From assembly GCA_030600605.1 (NCBI GenBank), contig JAUVLT010000012.1, forward strand, positions 1 to 36,850: a stretch of 36,850 nucleotides of DNA, given 5' to 3'. The position numbers were made by a program, and so were the translations under genes. This document shows, piece by piece, positions 16,077 to 24,413 of this stretch (position 1 is its first letter; each line of letters begins with the position of its first letter). Origin of the DNA: Mycoplasmatota bacterium (GTDB lineage: Bacteria; Bacillota_I; Bacilli_A; Izemoplasmatales; Izemoplasmataceae). The notes beneath the pieces were generated by a model, which was not told the DNA's origin, ran no database searches, and saw only the letters and a list, made by a program, of their open reading frames with translations.

Positions 16077-17765
16077 ATGAAAAAATTATTATTAGTTTTA
16101 GTTTCATTAGTTCTAGTTTTTGGTTTAGCTGCTTGTAAACCAGATGAAGAAGACGTAGTTTTCAACTGGAACTTAGGTGCAGATCCAGCAACTCTAGATC
16201 CAACGTTAAATGGAGCTAGTGATGGTGGAGATGTTATTAACCAAACATTTGAAGGTTTAGTTAGAGAAATTAATGGTATCGTTTATCCTGGTATCGCAGA
16301 AACATGGGAAACATCTGCTGACGGATTAACTGTTACATTCCATTTAAGAGAATCTAACTGGAGCGATGGAACTCCATTAACTGCAGATGATTTTGTTTAT
16401 TCATGGTTACACGGTATGGACCCATTAACAACTTCAGAATATAGCTGGATTTGGGAATATACAAACGTAGTTGGAGCAATGGATTATGCTTATGGTGAAA
16501 CAGGAGCAACTGCTGAGGCAGTTGGAATTAAAGCTGTTGACGATTACACTTTTGAAGTTAAATTAATTAATCCTACTTCATACTTCGTATCATTAACTGC
16601 TTTCTATCACTTCTTACCAGTTAAACAAGAAGCTGTAGAAGCTGGTGCAGATGGTATCTGGGCAAAAGATCCTGATATCTATGTATCAAATGGACCATTT
16701 GTATTAACTGAATACACAATTGGTGAAGGTTTAAAATTAGTTAAGAATGAAGAATATTGGCAAAAAGAATTAGTTGGTATTGACGTTATCGATGCAAAAT
16801 TTATTGATGATGCTTCAACTGCTTATGCTGCTTACAACGCTGGAGATTTAGACTTTATCCCTAGTGTACCAACAGCTGAAGTTCCAATCTTAATTGCTGA
16901 ATCAGATGAATTCTATGTATTCCCATTACTTGGAACTTACTATTACAGTTTCAATATGGATGAAAATGGCGATGGAGACAACGCTGATGGATACACTATG
17001 GGTTCTACTACTGATGATGGAATCTGGTCTAACGTAAACTTAAGAAATGCTTTATCTTATGCAATTGATAGAGAAGCAATTACTGAAGTTTTAGGTGCTG
17101 GACAAGTTCCTGCTGGTGGATTCGTTCCTCCGGGATTCTTAGATAACAATGATAAAGACTTCTTCGCAGAAGCTGGTACTTACGGATTAGTAACAGATGA
17201 TGGTAACTTCGATGAAGCTAAAACATTATTTGCTACTGCAGCAACTGAATTAGGATTTGCTGACACTGCTGGATTAATAGCTGAAATTGAAAAAGAAGAA
17301 TTATTGTATAATACTTCTGAAGGTCACAAATTAATCGCTGAAATGGTACAAGAAATGTGGAAGACTACTCTTGGATTCACAATTCCTCTTGCAAATCAAG
17401 AATGGGCTGTATTCCAAGGTACAAGAAGTGCTGGAGATTTCTCAATTGCACGTGGTGGATGGCTTACTGACTTTATGGATCCTTCTGGATTATTAAGTAT
17501 ATTTGATGGATCTAATCCTTACAATGATCCTAACTACTACAATGATGCATTTGATACTTTACTTCAAGAAGCACAACAAACTACTGATATGAGCGTTCAC
17601 TTTGCTAAATTATATGATGCACAAGAAATGTTCATGACTGATATGCCAATTATCCCTGTATATCATTATACTGACACTATGTTAGTTAAAGATTACGTTG
17701 TTGGATGGGGACGTTCAGTTCTTGGTTCTGTAGACTTCTCAAGAGCTTCAATCGAAAAAGAATAA
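16077..17765 (+). CDS. oppA: Oligopeptide-binding lipoprotein OppA
   Basis: 562 residues, solute-binding protein family 5. A lipoprotein signal peptide ends in the lipobox LAAC with Cys20 as the modified residue. The mature protein starts with NWNLGADPATLDPTLN and contains QTFEGLVRE, the usual family-5 landmarks, and HLRESNWSDGTPLTADDFVYSW. It captures peptides outside the cell and hands them to OppBC. More codons end in C (AAC, TTC, GAC) than in neighbouring genes, consistent with strong expression. AGAGAGGG precedes the start. It ends at a strong terminator. Confidence 0.93.
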   Translation: MKKLLLVLVSLVLVFGLAACKPDEEDVVFNWNLGADPATLDPTLNGASDGGDVINQTFEGLVREINGIVYPGIAETWETSADGLTVTFHLRESNWSDGTPLTADDFVYSWLHGMDPLTTSEYSWIWEYTNVVGAMDYAYGETGATAEAVGIKAVDDYTFEVKLINPTSYFVSLTAFYHFLPVKQEAVEAGADGIWAKDPDIYVSNGPFVLTEYTIGEGLKLVKNEEYWQKELVGIDVIDAKFIDDASTAYAAYNAGDLDFIPSVPTAEVPILIAESDEFYVFPLLGTYYYSFNMDENGDGDNADGYTMGSTTDDGIWSNVNLRNALSYAIDREAITEVLGAGQVPAGGFVPPGFLDNNDKDFFAEAGTYGLVTDDGNFDEAKTLFATAATELGFADTAGLIAEIEKEELLYNTSEGHKLIAEMVQEMWKTTLGFTIPLANQEWAVFQGTRSAGDFSIARGGWLTDFMDPSGLLSIFDGSNPYNDPNYYNDAFDTLLQEAQQTTDMSVHFAKLYDAQEMFMTDMPIIPVYHYTDTMLVKDYVVGWGRSVLGSVDFSRASIEKE

Positions 17766-17787
17766 TTACAGACAAAATTTATTAATT

Positions 17788-17818
17788 AAGGAATCCAAAT
17801 TTGGATTCCTTTTTTTTG
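17788..17818 (+). terminator. Intrinsic terminator after oppA
   Basis: A perfect 24-base inverted repeat (AAGGAATCCAAA with TTTGGATTCCTT), followed by a T-run. The palindrome leaves only a few unpaired loop bases. Confidence 0.9.
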
Positions 17819-17880
17819 TCGTATATTGTTAATAATGGTGCTATGTCTAAACAAAAAGAAATGCTAACCATAGTAAAAAC

Positions 17881-17909
17881 TTTGTATCTCAAAAATATAA
17901 TGCTATAAT
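17881..17909 (+). promoter_or_regulatory. Promoter of pcp
   Basis: TGCTATAAT (17901-17909) is an extended -10 with a perfect TATAAT. TTTGTA (17881-17886) lies 17 bases upstream. Confidence 0.65.
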
Positions 17910-17926
17910 AAGGAAGAGGTGGTGCC

Positions 17927-18520
17927 ATGAAAATAATAATTACTGGATTTGAACCCTTTTTGGATAGTGAAGAAAATCCCACTCAAGAGATTATTAAACT
18001 ATTACCAAAAAGTATTTATGGTAATGAATTAATAAAGGTAGAACTGCCAGTTATTTACGATGAATGTTTTAATATATTACTTAAAATAATTGAAGAAAAG
18101 AAACCTGATGTAATTATTAATTTAGGCTTGGCTGGTGGGAGAAAGGCTATTAGTATTGAGCGAGTTGCTATAAATATTAATGACTCTAGTTCTCCAGATA
18201 ATAAAGGAGTTATCTTACAGGATAAACAAATTATCAAAGCTGGAAAAAACGCTTATTTTTCAACATTACCAATTAAACAAATAATGAAAAATATTGAGAA
18301 GAAAAAGATACCTGTCGAGATTTCAAATTCAGCAGGAACATATGTTTGTAATAATTTAATGTATCATGCGTTACATTATATTTATATAAATAATTTAGAC
18401 ATCAAAGCTGGTTTTATTCATGTGCCATACATGAAACAACAAGTAAAAGAGGAAGTAAATTCACTACCTCTAGATGTTATTTTAGAAGGAGTTATAGATT
18501 CAATTAAAGCTTGTTTATAA
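17927..18520 (+). CDS. pcp: Pyroglutamyl-peptidase I
   Basis: 197 residues. This cytoplasmic cysteine peptidase (C15) removes N-terminal pyroglutamate from peptides. The catalytic triad is visible as Glu78 (SIERVAIN), Cys141 (SNSAGTYVCNN) and His165 (GFIHVPY), and the protein opens with the family's TGFEPF. Length is slightly below the usual 200-215. It follows the peptide importer and would process imported or recycled peptides. RBS is GGAAGAGGTGG. The hydrolase gene starts 18 bases after its stop and is likely co-transcribed. Confidence 0.93.
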   Translation: MKIIITGFEPFLDSEENPTQEIIKLLPKSIYGNELIKVELPVIYDECFNILLKIIEEKKPDVIINLGLAGGRKAISIERVAININDSSSPDNKGVILQDKQIIKAGKNAYFSTLPIKQIMKNIEKKKIPVEISNSAGTYVCNNLMYHALHYIYINNLDIKAGFIHVPYMKQQVKEEVNSLPLDVILEGVIDSIKACL

Positions 18521-18538
18521 TCGGAAAAGAGGGAAAAT

Positions 18539-19486
18539 ATGGAAGTTATGAGATTTAAATTAAGAGGGAAAAAGGAAATTGAATTAAGTTGTTTTAAAAT
18601 TTTTCCAGAAGAGGAAGTTAAAGGAGTAATACATATTTTACATGGTATGGGGGAACACAAAGAACGCTACTTAAATTTCGCTAAGTATTTAGCGAAAAAT
18701 TCTTATGCAGTTTATGTTCATGATCATCGTAAACATGGTGAAAGTGTGAATGATGAATCACAAGTAGGAATATTTACAAAAGAAGACAAATGGAATGATA
18801 TAATTGATGATTGTAATTTTGTAAATCGTCAAATTAAAAAAGATTTTCCTGATATACCAATTACAACTTTAGGACATTCTATGGGAAGTATAATTGCTCG
18901 AAAGTTTATATCTAAATACCCTAACTCATCTACAATGGCAATTATAATGGGAACATTACCACCAATAACTTGGAAAAAGGCATTTATTCCTTTGGTATTA
19001 ACATCCGTACTTGGTTTGTTTAATCCTAAAAATAACAGAAGTCCATTCATAAGTAAGTTATTAAATGATCCTTTAATTAAAGACTTTGAACCAAGAAGAA
19101 CTGATTTTGATTGGCTTACTACTGATACAAAAGTGGTAGACAAATATGTTGAAGATCCTCTTTGTGGCTATACTTATTCACCAAGATTTTACAAACAATT
19201 TTTCAAAGGTATAGTAGATGTTAATAAATCTGATACAATTTTTGAAACAAAAGAAATTCCACTTCTATTCATCTCTGGGAAAAATGATCCTGTAGGTGAA
19301 TATGGTGAAGGTGTAAAAGCCACTAGAGAATTATATAGTGGACATGGTCTTTTAGAATTAACTTTAAAAATAGTAGATAATGGAAGACATGAAGTTCTAA
19401 ATGAAAAAGATAAAACTGATACCTATAAATTTATTATTGATTGGATTGAAACTAGTTTAGAAAAAATTCGAACTGAATTAGATTAA
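18539..19486 (+). CDS. Alpha/beta hydrolase, monoacylglycerol-lipase-like
   Basis: 315 residues of the serine aminopeptidase/monoacylglycerol lipase group (Hydrolase_4). The triad is Ser114 in GHSMGS, Asp250 in SGKNDPVG and His284 in NGRHEVLNE. The oxyanion-hole HGMGEHKERY and the DHRKHGES motif are typical of lysophospholipase/monoglyceride lipase-like enzymes. It probably hydrolyses a lipid ester in the cytoplasm or at the membrane; the exact substrate is unknown. A lid region (about 150-215) is rich in Pro and Phe. GAGGG precedes the start. Confidence 0.85.
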   Translation: MEVMRFKLRGKKEIELSCFKIFPEEEVKGVIHILHGMGEHKERYLNFAKYLAKNSYAVYVHDHRKHGESVNDESQVGIFTKEDKWNDIIDDCNFVNRQIKKDFPDIPITTLGHSMGSIIARKFISKYPNSSTMAIIMGTLPPITWKKAFIPLVLTSVLGLFNPKNNRSPFISKLLNDPLIKDFEPRRTDFDWLTTDTKVVDKYVEDPLCGYTYSPRFYKQFFKGIVDVNKSDTIFETKEIPLLFISGKNDPVGEYGEGVKATRELYSGHGLLELTLKIVDNGRHEVLNEKDKTDTYKFIIDWIETSLEKIRTELD

Positions 19487-19525
19487 TTTTTTTGGCGCAA
19501 CTATAGTCTTTAAGGTGAATATAGA

Positions 19526-19553
19526 ATATGAGTAAAAATATGTTGGCTCATAT
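19526..19553. repeat. Inverted repeat upstream of the riboswitch
   Basis: ATATGAG (19526-19532) and CTCATAT (19547-19553) form a perfect 7-bp inverted repeat with a 14-base loop. There is no following T-run, so it is a poor terminator. It may mark the end of the pcp-hydrolase message or be an operator. The riboswitch promoter is unclear; TAAAAT at 19584-19589 is the best -10. Confidence 0.35.
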
Positions 19554-19608
19554 ATGGACTTTTAATATTGATTTGTTGTAGTGTAAAATGTAAATTGAAG
19601 TTGTATAA

Positions 19609-19702
19609 AATAAATATTTCAAGGGCAACTACGTGGAAACATGTATACGCAAAGTCACAGGGCTAATGGAATACCAATGCCGGCTGGACCGCAATATTTA
19701 TT
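19609..19702 (+). promoter_or_regulatory. c-di-GMP-I (GEMM) riboswitch aptamer
   Basis: The GEMM core is clear. P1 is a 10-bp helix (19609-19618 with 19693-19702). Then come AAGGGCAA, a hairpin ACGTG-GAAA-CATGT with the GNRA tetraloop, ACGCAAAG (19647-19654), and GGGCTAA with the second hairpin TGG/CCA and ATGCCGGC. By comparison with the Vc2 aptamer, the position that discriminates ligands (G20) is a G at 19624, as expected for c-di-GMP rather than cGAMP, and the intercalating A47 corresponds to 19651. The aptamer ends 141 bases before the first mreB and has a terminator in between. Whether c-di-GMP turns the operon on or off cannot be read from sequence. Confidence 0.87.
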
Positions 19703-19703
19703 A

Positions 19704-19759
19704 ATAAGATTATCTAATTTTTTGCAATTGCACTCAAAAAATTATTTTTGCTATCTTAT
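19704..19759 (+). promoter_or_regulatory. Hairpin between aptamer and terminator
   Basis: ATAAGAT (19704-19710) pairs with ATCTTAT (19753-19759), and inside it AATTTTTTG (19716-19724) pairs with CAAAAAATT (19735-19743). It directly follows the aptamer's P1 helix and may be part of the expression platform. Confidence 0.45.
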
Positions 19760-19772
19760 ATATTGTGTAAAT

Positions 19773-19813
19773 AAACGCCCTGAATTATTTTGGGGCGTTT
19801 TTTGTTTATTTTA
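19773..19813 (+). terminator. Intrinsic terminator, riboswitch expression platform
   Basis: AAACGCCC (19773-19780) and GGGCGTTT (19793-19800) form an 8-bp GC-rich stem followed by a long T-rich tract. It lies between the aptamer and the first mreB, so readthrough must be controlled for the operon to be expressed. The P1 3' strand TTTATT could pair with AATAAA at 19770-19775 and open the stem base; this is a guess. Confidence 0.8.
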
Positions 19814-19843
19814 TACACAAAAAATATATTTAGGAGGAAATAA

Positions 19844-20875
19844 ATGGGTGAAAGAGCAAAAGGCAAGATGAATGTTGGAGTTGATCTTGGGACATCAAAT
19901 CTTCTAATCTATGTGGAAGGTCGAGGTACAGTATTTAATGAACCATCGATTATTGCTGTTGATAAAGCTAGAAAAAAGGTTGTATCTGTAGGATTTGAAG
20001 CCGCAGGATTAGTTGGTAAAGTACATGACAAAGTCGAAGTAATTAAGCCGTTAAATGGTGGAGTTATATCTGACATTGATATGATTCGAGAGATTTTATT
20101 ATTCACTTTCGAAAAAGTATTTATGTCAAGTATAGACAGTATTAACAAATTGTTAATATGTATTCCATCAGAAATAACGGAAACTGAAAAAGCAGCTATT
20201 ATGAAACTTGGACATGAACTAGGAATTGAAAACACATACATTGATGAAGAAATAAAAGCTGCTGCACTTGGTGGTGGAATTGACATTTATACACCATCTG
20301 GACATTTAGTTGTTGATATTGGTGGAGGGACAACAGACTTTGGTGTGTTATCACTTGGAGAAGTGGTAAATTCAAAATCAATCAAAATAGCAGGTGATTA
20401 TTTTGATAAACAAATCACTACCTATGTAAAAGAAAAACATAAACTCGAAGTTGGTCCACAAACTGCTGAAAAAATCAAAGTAGCATTGGCATCGCTTACT
20501 GGAGACTTACCTCAAGATGAAGAAGGAAAAGTACTTACATATAGTGCAATGGGTAGAGATTTAGTATCTGGTTTACCACAACAAGTTAGTATTAACGCAA
20601 AAGAAATAAGAGGGATTTTATTAACTTGTTTTGAAGCAATTAAGGCAACACTTATCTCAACTTTAGAATCAACACCACCTGAACTTGCAGGTGATTTAGT
20701 GGATAATGGAATACATATTACAGGTGGCGGAGCACACATCAAAGGTGTAAAAAAATATTTTGAAGATGTTACTGGGGTAGAAGTTCAAATTTCTAAGGTT
20801 CCTATGACAGCCGTTATAAACGGTACTAAGAAACTTTTAAAAATTGATAAAAAACACTACTTTGGGGAATTTTAG
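19844..20875 (+). CDS. mreB: MreB-like actin homologue, paralogue 1
   Basis: 343 residues. Bacterial actin that polymerises with ATP on the inner face of the membrane. Phosphate-1 DLGTSN (14-19), phosphate-2 DIGGGTTD (158-165) and the adenosine motif TGGGA (293-297) are intact, so it should bind ATP. Where classical MreB has EEPMAAAIGAG, this one has EEIKAAALGGG (135 on), with Pro replaced by Ile and a Lys added, a change shared by all three paralogues. It is the first gene after the riboswitch, with TAGGAGG as RBS. No mreC, mreD or rodA follows, unlike the classical wall-elongation cluster. Confidence 0.9.
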   Translation: MGERAKGKMNVGVDLGTSNLLIYVEGRGTVFNEPSIIAVDKARKKVVSVGFEAAGLVGKVHDKVEVIKPLNGGVISDIDMIREILLFTFEKVFMSSIDSINKLLICIPSEITETEKAAIMKLGHELGIENTYIDEEIKAAALGGGIDIYTPSGHLVVDIGGGTTDFGVLSLGEVVNSKSIKIAGDYFDKQITTYVKEKHKLEVGPQTAEKIKVALASLTGDLPQDEEGKVLTYSAMGRDLVSGLPQQVSINAKEIRGILLTCFEAIKATLISTLESTPPELAGDLVDNGIHITGGGAHIKGVKKYFEDVTGVEVQISKVPMTAVINGTKKLLKIDKKHYFGEF

Positions 20876-20885
20876 GAGGATTATG

Positions 20886-21899
20886 ATGGCAAAAAAAATC
20901 GGAATCGGTGTTGATTTAGGTACTGCTAATTTATTAGTATACCTTGAGAAAAAAGGAATCATCTTTAATGAACCTTCAGTAATATCCTTTGATCGTGAAA
21001 GTGGAAAAATCGTTGCAGCTGGTGCTGACGCACACAAGATGCTAGGAAAAGTCCACAGTAAAATATCTGTAATAAAACCACTAAAAGACGGAGTAATTAG
21101 TGATATGAGAGCTGCGAAATCTTTACTATCATTTGTTCTAAAAAAAGTTGAGAATTTAACAGAGAAACAATTATCAAATACTTCATGTGTTATTTGTTGC
21201 CCATCTGAAGTAACAAATATTGAAAGAGATATTATGATTGAATTAGCACTTAATATGGGTATTAGTGATGTTTTTATTGAGGAAGAAATTAAGGCAGCTG
21301 CCCTTGGTGCTAATGTTGATATTTTTAAATCAAAAGGCGTGATGATTGTCGATATAGGTGGTGGAACTACCGATGTTGGTGTTTTATCATTTGGAGACAT
21401 TGTATTATCACGAACTATCAGAATGGCAGGAAGTTTTATTGATTCTGAAGTTGCAAAACTAGTTAAGAAAAATGATCGAGTTGAAATTGGAGAATTAACT
21501 AGCGAAAGAAGTAAAATTGAATTAGCAGATTTAAGAGAAGATGCACCATTTGTTGAAAACAGATATGCGGGTAGAGATATTGTTAGAGGTGTACCAAAAT
21601 GGGTTCACATTTCTAGTGATGATGTAAAGAAAGTCATAAATCCAGCTTATGAAGAAGTAGTAAAATTAATTGCCGCTGTATTAAAAGATACACCACCGGA
21701 ACTATCAGCTGATATATTCCAAAATGGAATATTGTTAACTGGTGGTGGAGCATTAGTAAGAGGTGTAGAAGATTTCATAAGTAAACGTATTAAAGTTCCA
21801 GTAAAAGTAGTAAGTAATCCTTTAACTTGTGTGGCAGAAGGATCAAAATACTTACTTAAAAATCGCGGGGATTATTTAATTAATCCACTGCAATTATAA
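20886..21899 (+). CDS. mreB: MreB-like actin homologue, paralogue 2
   Basis: 337 residues, full length. DLGTANLLVYL near the start (Asp10), DIGGGTTD (156-163) and TGGGA (285-289) keep the nucleotide-binding set. The catalytic-side loop reads EEEIKAAALGAN. It is clearly related to paralogues 1 and 3 but not near-identical, so the duplication is old. AGGAGG overlaps the stop of the first gene, which couples translation. Two ATGs occur in a row at 20883 and 20886; the second has the better spacing. Confidence 0.9.
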   Translation: MAKKIGIGVDLGTANLLVYLEKKGIIFNEPSVISFDRESGKIVAAGADAHKMLGKVHSKISVIKPLKDGVISDMRAAKSLLSFVLKKVENLTEKQLSNTSCVICCPSEVTNIERDIMIELALNMGISDVFIEEEIKAAALGANVDIFKSKGVMIVDIGGGTTDVGVLSFGDIVLSRTIRMAGSFIDSEVAKLVKKNDRVEIGELTSERSKIELADLREDAPFVENRYAGRDIVRGVPKWVHISSDDVKKVINPAYEEVVKLIAAVLKDTPPELSADIFQNGILLTGGGALVRGVEDFISKRIKVPVKVVSNPLTCVAEGSKYLLKNRGDYLINPLQL

Positions 21900-21912
21900 A
21901 GAGGTGAAAAAA

Positions 21913-22956
21913 ATGATTATGGATAATAATAGACTTACGAAATCAAAACATAAATATATTAAAATTGGAATTGATTTAGGTACAGCGAACCTATTAGTTT
22001 ATGTTGATGGTGAAGGAATTATTTTTAATGAACCTTCAGTGATTTCAACAGATTATGAAACAAATGAAGTTATCGCAATTGGTTTCAATTCAGCTAGAAT
22101 GATCGGAAGAGGACATCACGGAATTAGAATAATTAGTCCTTTAAATCGTGGAGTTATTTCTGATATGGATGCTGCAAAGAAATTAATTGAAATAGCAATA
22201 AGAAAAGCAGAAAATATTGATATAAATTTAAAAGCATCTACTGTATTAATATGTTGCCCTAGTGAAGTAACGCAACTTGAAAGAGATGCTATGATTGATT
22301 TAGCACACACATTAGGAGTACCTGATGTCTTTATAGAAGAAGAAGTTAAGGCAGGAGGTATCGGTGCTGGATTAGATATTTATAGTTCAAATGGTTCAAT
22401 GGTTATTGATATTGGAGGAGGATCAACAGATATCGGTGTTTTATCTTTAGGAGATATCGTTGTAAGTGATTCGATAAGAATCGCTGGTAATTATTTTGAT
22501 CAAGAAATAATTAATCATCTTCAATATGTTCACGGGCTTTTAATTGGTCTGAAAACTGCTCAAAGAATTAAAGAAGAAATTGGGACTTTAAGAGAAGTAA
22601 TCGTTGATGAAAAAACAACACATGCTAATGGGCGAGATGTTGTAACAGGATTACCTCGAAAAATTGAAGTAACACAAACAGAAATAAGAGACATTTTAAT
22701 AGAACCTTTTAATACTATCTCAACAGCTATTTTAAAAGTTTTACAAAATACACCAGCTGAGTTATCAGCAGATATTATTGAAAATGGTATGTTAATAAAT
22801 GGAGGGTGTGCATTAATTGATGGTGTTGATGAGTTTTTAGAAAAATCTATTGGATTAGACGTTCATATAGCGAAAAATCCTCTAACAGCGATTGTTGAAG
22901 GAACAAAGGTATTACTTCAAAACCGTGGAAACTATTACGTAAAACCAGTTGATTAG
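21913..22956 (+). CDS. mreB: MreB-like actin homologue, paralogue 3 (divergent nucleotide site)
   Basis: 347 residues with a 15-residue basic N-terminal extension before the fold starts. Phosphate-1 DLGTAN (21-26) is kept. Phosphate-2 is DIGGGSTD (166-173), and the adenosine motif is NGGCA (296-300) in place of TGGGA, a departure from both paralogues and from classical MreB. The catalytic loop is EEVKAGGIGAG. It may bind or hydrolyse ATP differently and act as a specialised partner, as one MreB paralogue does in Spiroplasma; this is inference. GAGGTGA eight bases before ATG 21913 selects the start. Confidence 0.88.
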   Translation: MIMDNNRLTKSKHKYIKIGIDLGTANLLVYVDGEGIIFNEPSVISTDYETNEVIAIGFNSARMIGRGHHGIRIISPLNRGVISDMDAAKKLIEIAIRKAENIDINLKASTVLICCPSEVTQLERDAMIDLAHTLGVPDVFIEEEVKAGGIGAGLDIYSSNGSMVIDIGGGSTDIGVLSLGDIVVSDSIRIAGNYFDQEIINHLQYVHGLLIGLKTAQRIKEEIGTLREVIVDEKTTHANGRDVVTGLPRKIEVTQTEIRDILIEPFNTISTAILKVLQNTPAELSADIIENGMLINGGCALIDGVDEFLEKSIGLDVHIAKNPLTAIVEGTKVLLQNRGNYYVKPVD

Positions 22957-22962
22957 GCAAAT

Positions 22963-24411
22963 ATGAAAAAAAGAAACGCATTACTGGGTATATTGCTGTT
23001 TCTTCTATTAACTCTCGTATTTAACACATTTCAAAGAAAAGAAATTATTAATATTATTTTGAGTATGATGAGTTTTGTTACTCTTCTATTCTATTTAAGA
23101 ACCAAAGATGAAATCAAATTAGTTATATCAAAAAGGATTATTTTTACTAAATACGGGAAAAAGAAAATAAAGGATCATTATGCTATTTTCTTAGAAATCT
23201 CTAATCTTATGACTTATAGTCAGTTCTATGACATAAATCTAAGTGATCAAATATTAAAACAAGTATATAATCAGTTAGTTAAAAAGATGGGGAGAAATCA
23301 TGTTTTCTTATACCGAACAGATCAAATTGTTGTAATATTACAATTTAAAAATACAGCAATTATAAATCAATTATTAAGATATGAAGAACAATACCGGAAT
23401 ACAAAACAGATACTTAACTTTATATCTAGGATATCATTTAAAATTGATAAAGAAGAAGAAAACTATGAAATATCTTTGGTAGCTGGTTGTGCTTCTATTG
23501 GAATTAAAAATGACATAAATAGCATTGATGAAATAATTAAGTTAGCTCATTTTTCAATGCTAAAGGCAAAAGATAGTGGAGCCGAAATTGTTGTTGCTAA
23601 TGAAGAAATCCATACCATTAAACAGGACTTAGATAGTTTTAATCAAGAAATATCAAATGGTGTTAAACTAGATGAGTTCTCGCCTTTCTTTCTTCCGATA
23701 ATCGATGTTGCTTCAAATAAAATTGTTGGTTGTGAAAGCTTGGTAAGATGGCAAAAAAACAAATACCGAATAATTGAAACTGCTAAATTTAAGGACATAG
23801 CTTTAGAAAAGAATTTATTTGAGAAAATAGATAAAAGAGTTATTGAAAAAACTTTTCTAGCTTATAGTTCATGGCAAAAAAATAAAATAATAGGAAAAGA
23901 CTTTCGAATTACAATTAACTTAAGTCTTAAAAGTCTATTGTCTTATAAGCCTTATGAGTTAGTTCATTTGGCAGAGGATTACAGAGTAGATCCAAAAAAT
24001 GTTGAGTTTGACATTTCCGAAGATGATATTACATCGGATAAAGCACTTCGTGCGATTTCTAATTTAAAGAAAGCTAAATTCATGGTTTCTATCGATGCCT
24101 TCAATACCAAAAATTTCTCACCTAAAGCCTTATTGAATATTGATTTTGATATTCTTAAGATAAATAAATCAAATCTTCCTGAACTTGAATTGACAGAGCG
24201 GGAGTACGGGTTTTATACAACGCTAATCAAGTTTGCTAGAATGATGAAATTGAAGGTCTTACTAAAAGGAATAGAAAATAATAAACTACTTAAGTTTGCT
24301 AAAGAACTTGAAGTAGATTATGTTCAGGGGTACTACTTCACACCACCTCTAGATGAAGTGAACATTCTTATATTTCTAAAAAAGTATAAGCAAGGTATCC
24401 CTACTATCTAG
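22963..24411 (+). CDS. Membrane protein with degenerate GGDEF and EAL domains, probable c-di-GMP receptor
   Basis: 482 residues. Two transmembrane helices (about 6-22 and 28-46), then a GGDEF-like domain with RTDQI (118-122) in place of GGDEF, so no cyclase activity. The EAL domain (about 228-480) keeps Glu258 (ESLVRW), Asn319, Lys399 and Gln455 but has lost others: the DD pair is Asp378-Ala379, the Glu of ExxE is Asp, and the general-base region AEGVE reads LKGIEN with Lys435. Phosphodiesterase activity is therefore unlikely. Dual-degenerate proteins of this build (LapD, FimX) bind c-di-GMP and signal to partners. It starts six bases after mreB3, so it belongs to the riboswitch-controlled operon. 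Confidence 0.85.
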   Translation: MKKRNALLGILLFLLLTLVFNTFQRKEIINIILSMMSFVTLLFYLRTKDEIKLVISKRIIFTKYGKKKIKDHYAIFLEISNLMTYSQFYDINLSDQILKQVYNQLVKKMGRNHVFLYRTDQIVVILQFKNTAIINQLLRYEEQYRNTKQILNFISRISFKIDKEEENYEISLVAGCASIGIKNDINSIDEIIKLAHFSMLKAKDSGAEIVVANEEIHTIKQDLDSFNQEISNGVKLDEFSPFFLPIIDVASNKIVGCESLVRWQKNKYRIIETAKFKDIALEKNLFEKIDKRVIEKTFLAYSSWQKNKIIGKDFRITINLSLKSLLSYKPYELVHLAEDYRVDPKNVEFDISEDDITSDKALRAISNLKKAKFMVSIDAFNTKNFSPKALLNIDFDILKINKSNLPELELTEREYGFYTTLIKFARMMKLKVLLKGIENNKLLKFAKELEVDYVQGYYFTPPLDEVNILIFLKKYKQGIPTI

Positions 24412-24413
24412 AT

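Noticed and set aside
19641-19871. Open frame of 76 codons upstream of the first mreB
   Set aside because: It reads through the c-di-GMP aptamer and the terminator stem, has no RBS, and its sequence reflects RNA structure rather than a protein.
20837-21400. 187-codon minus-strand frame opposite mreB2
   Set aside because: Serine/isoleucine-rich antisense shadow of an AT-rich actin gene; no RBS and no family features.
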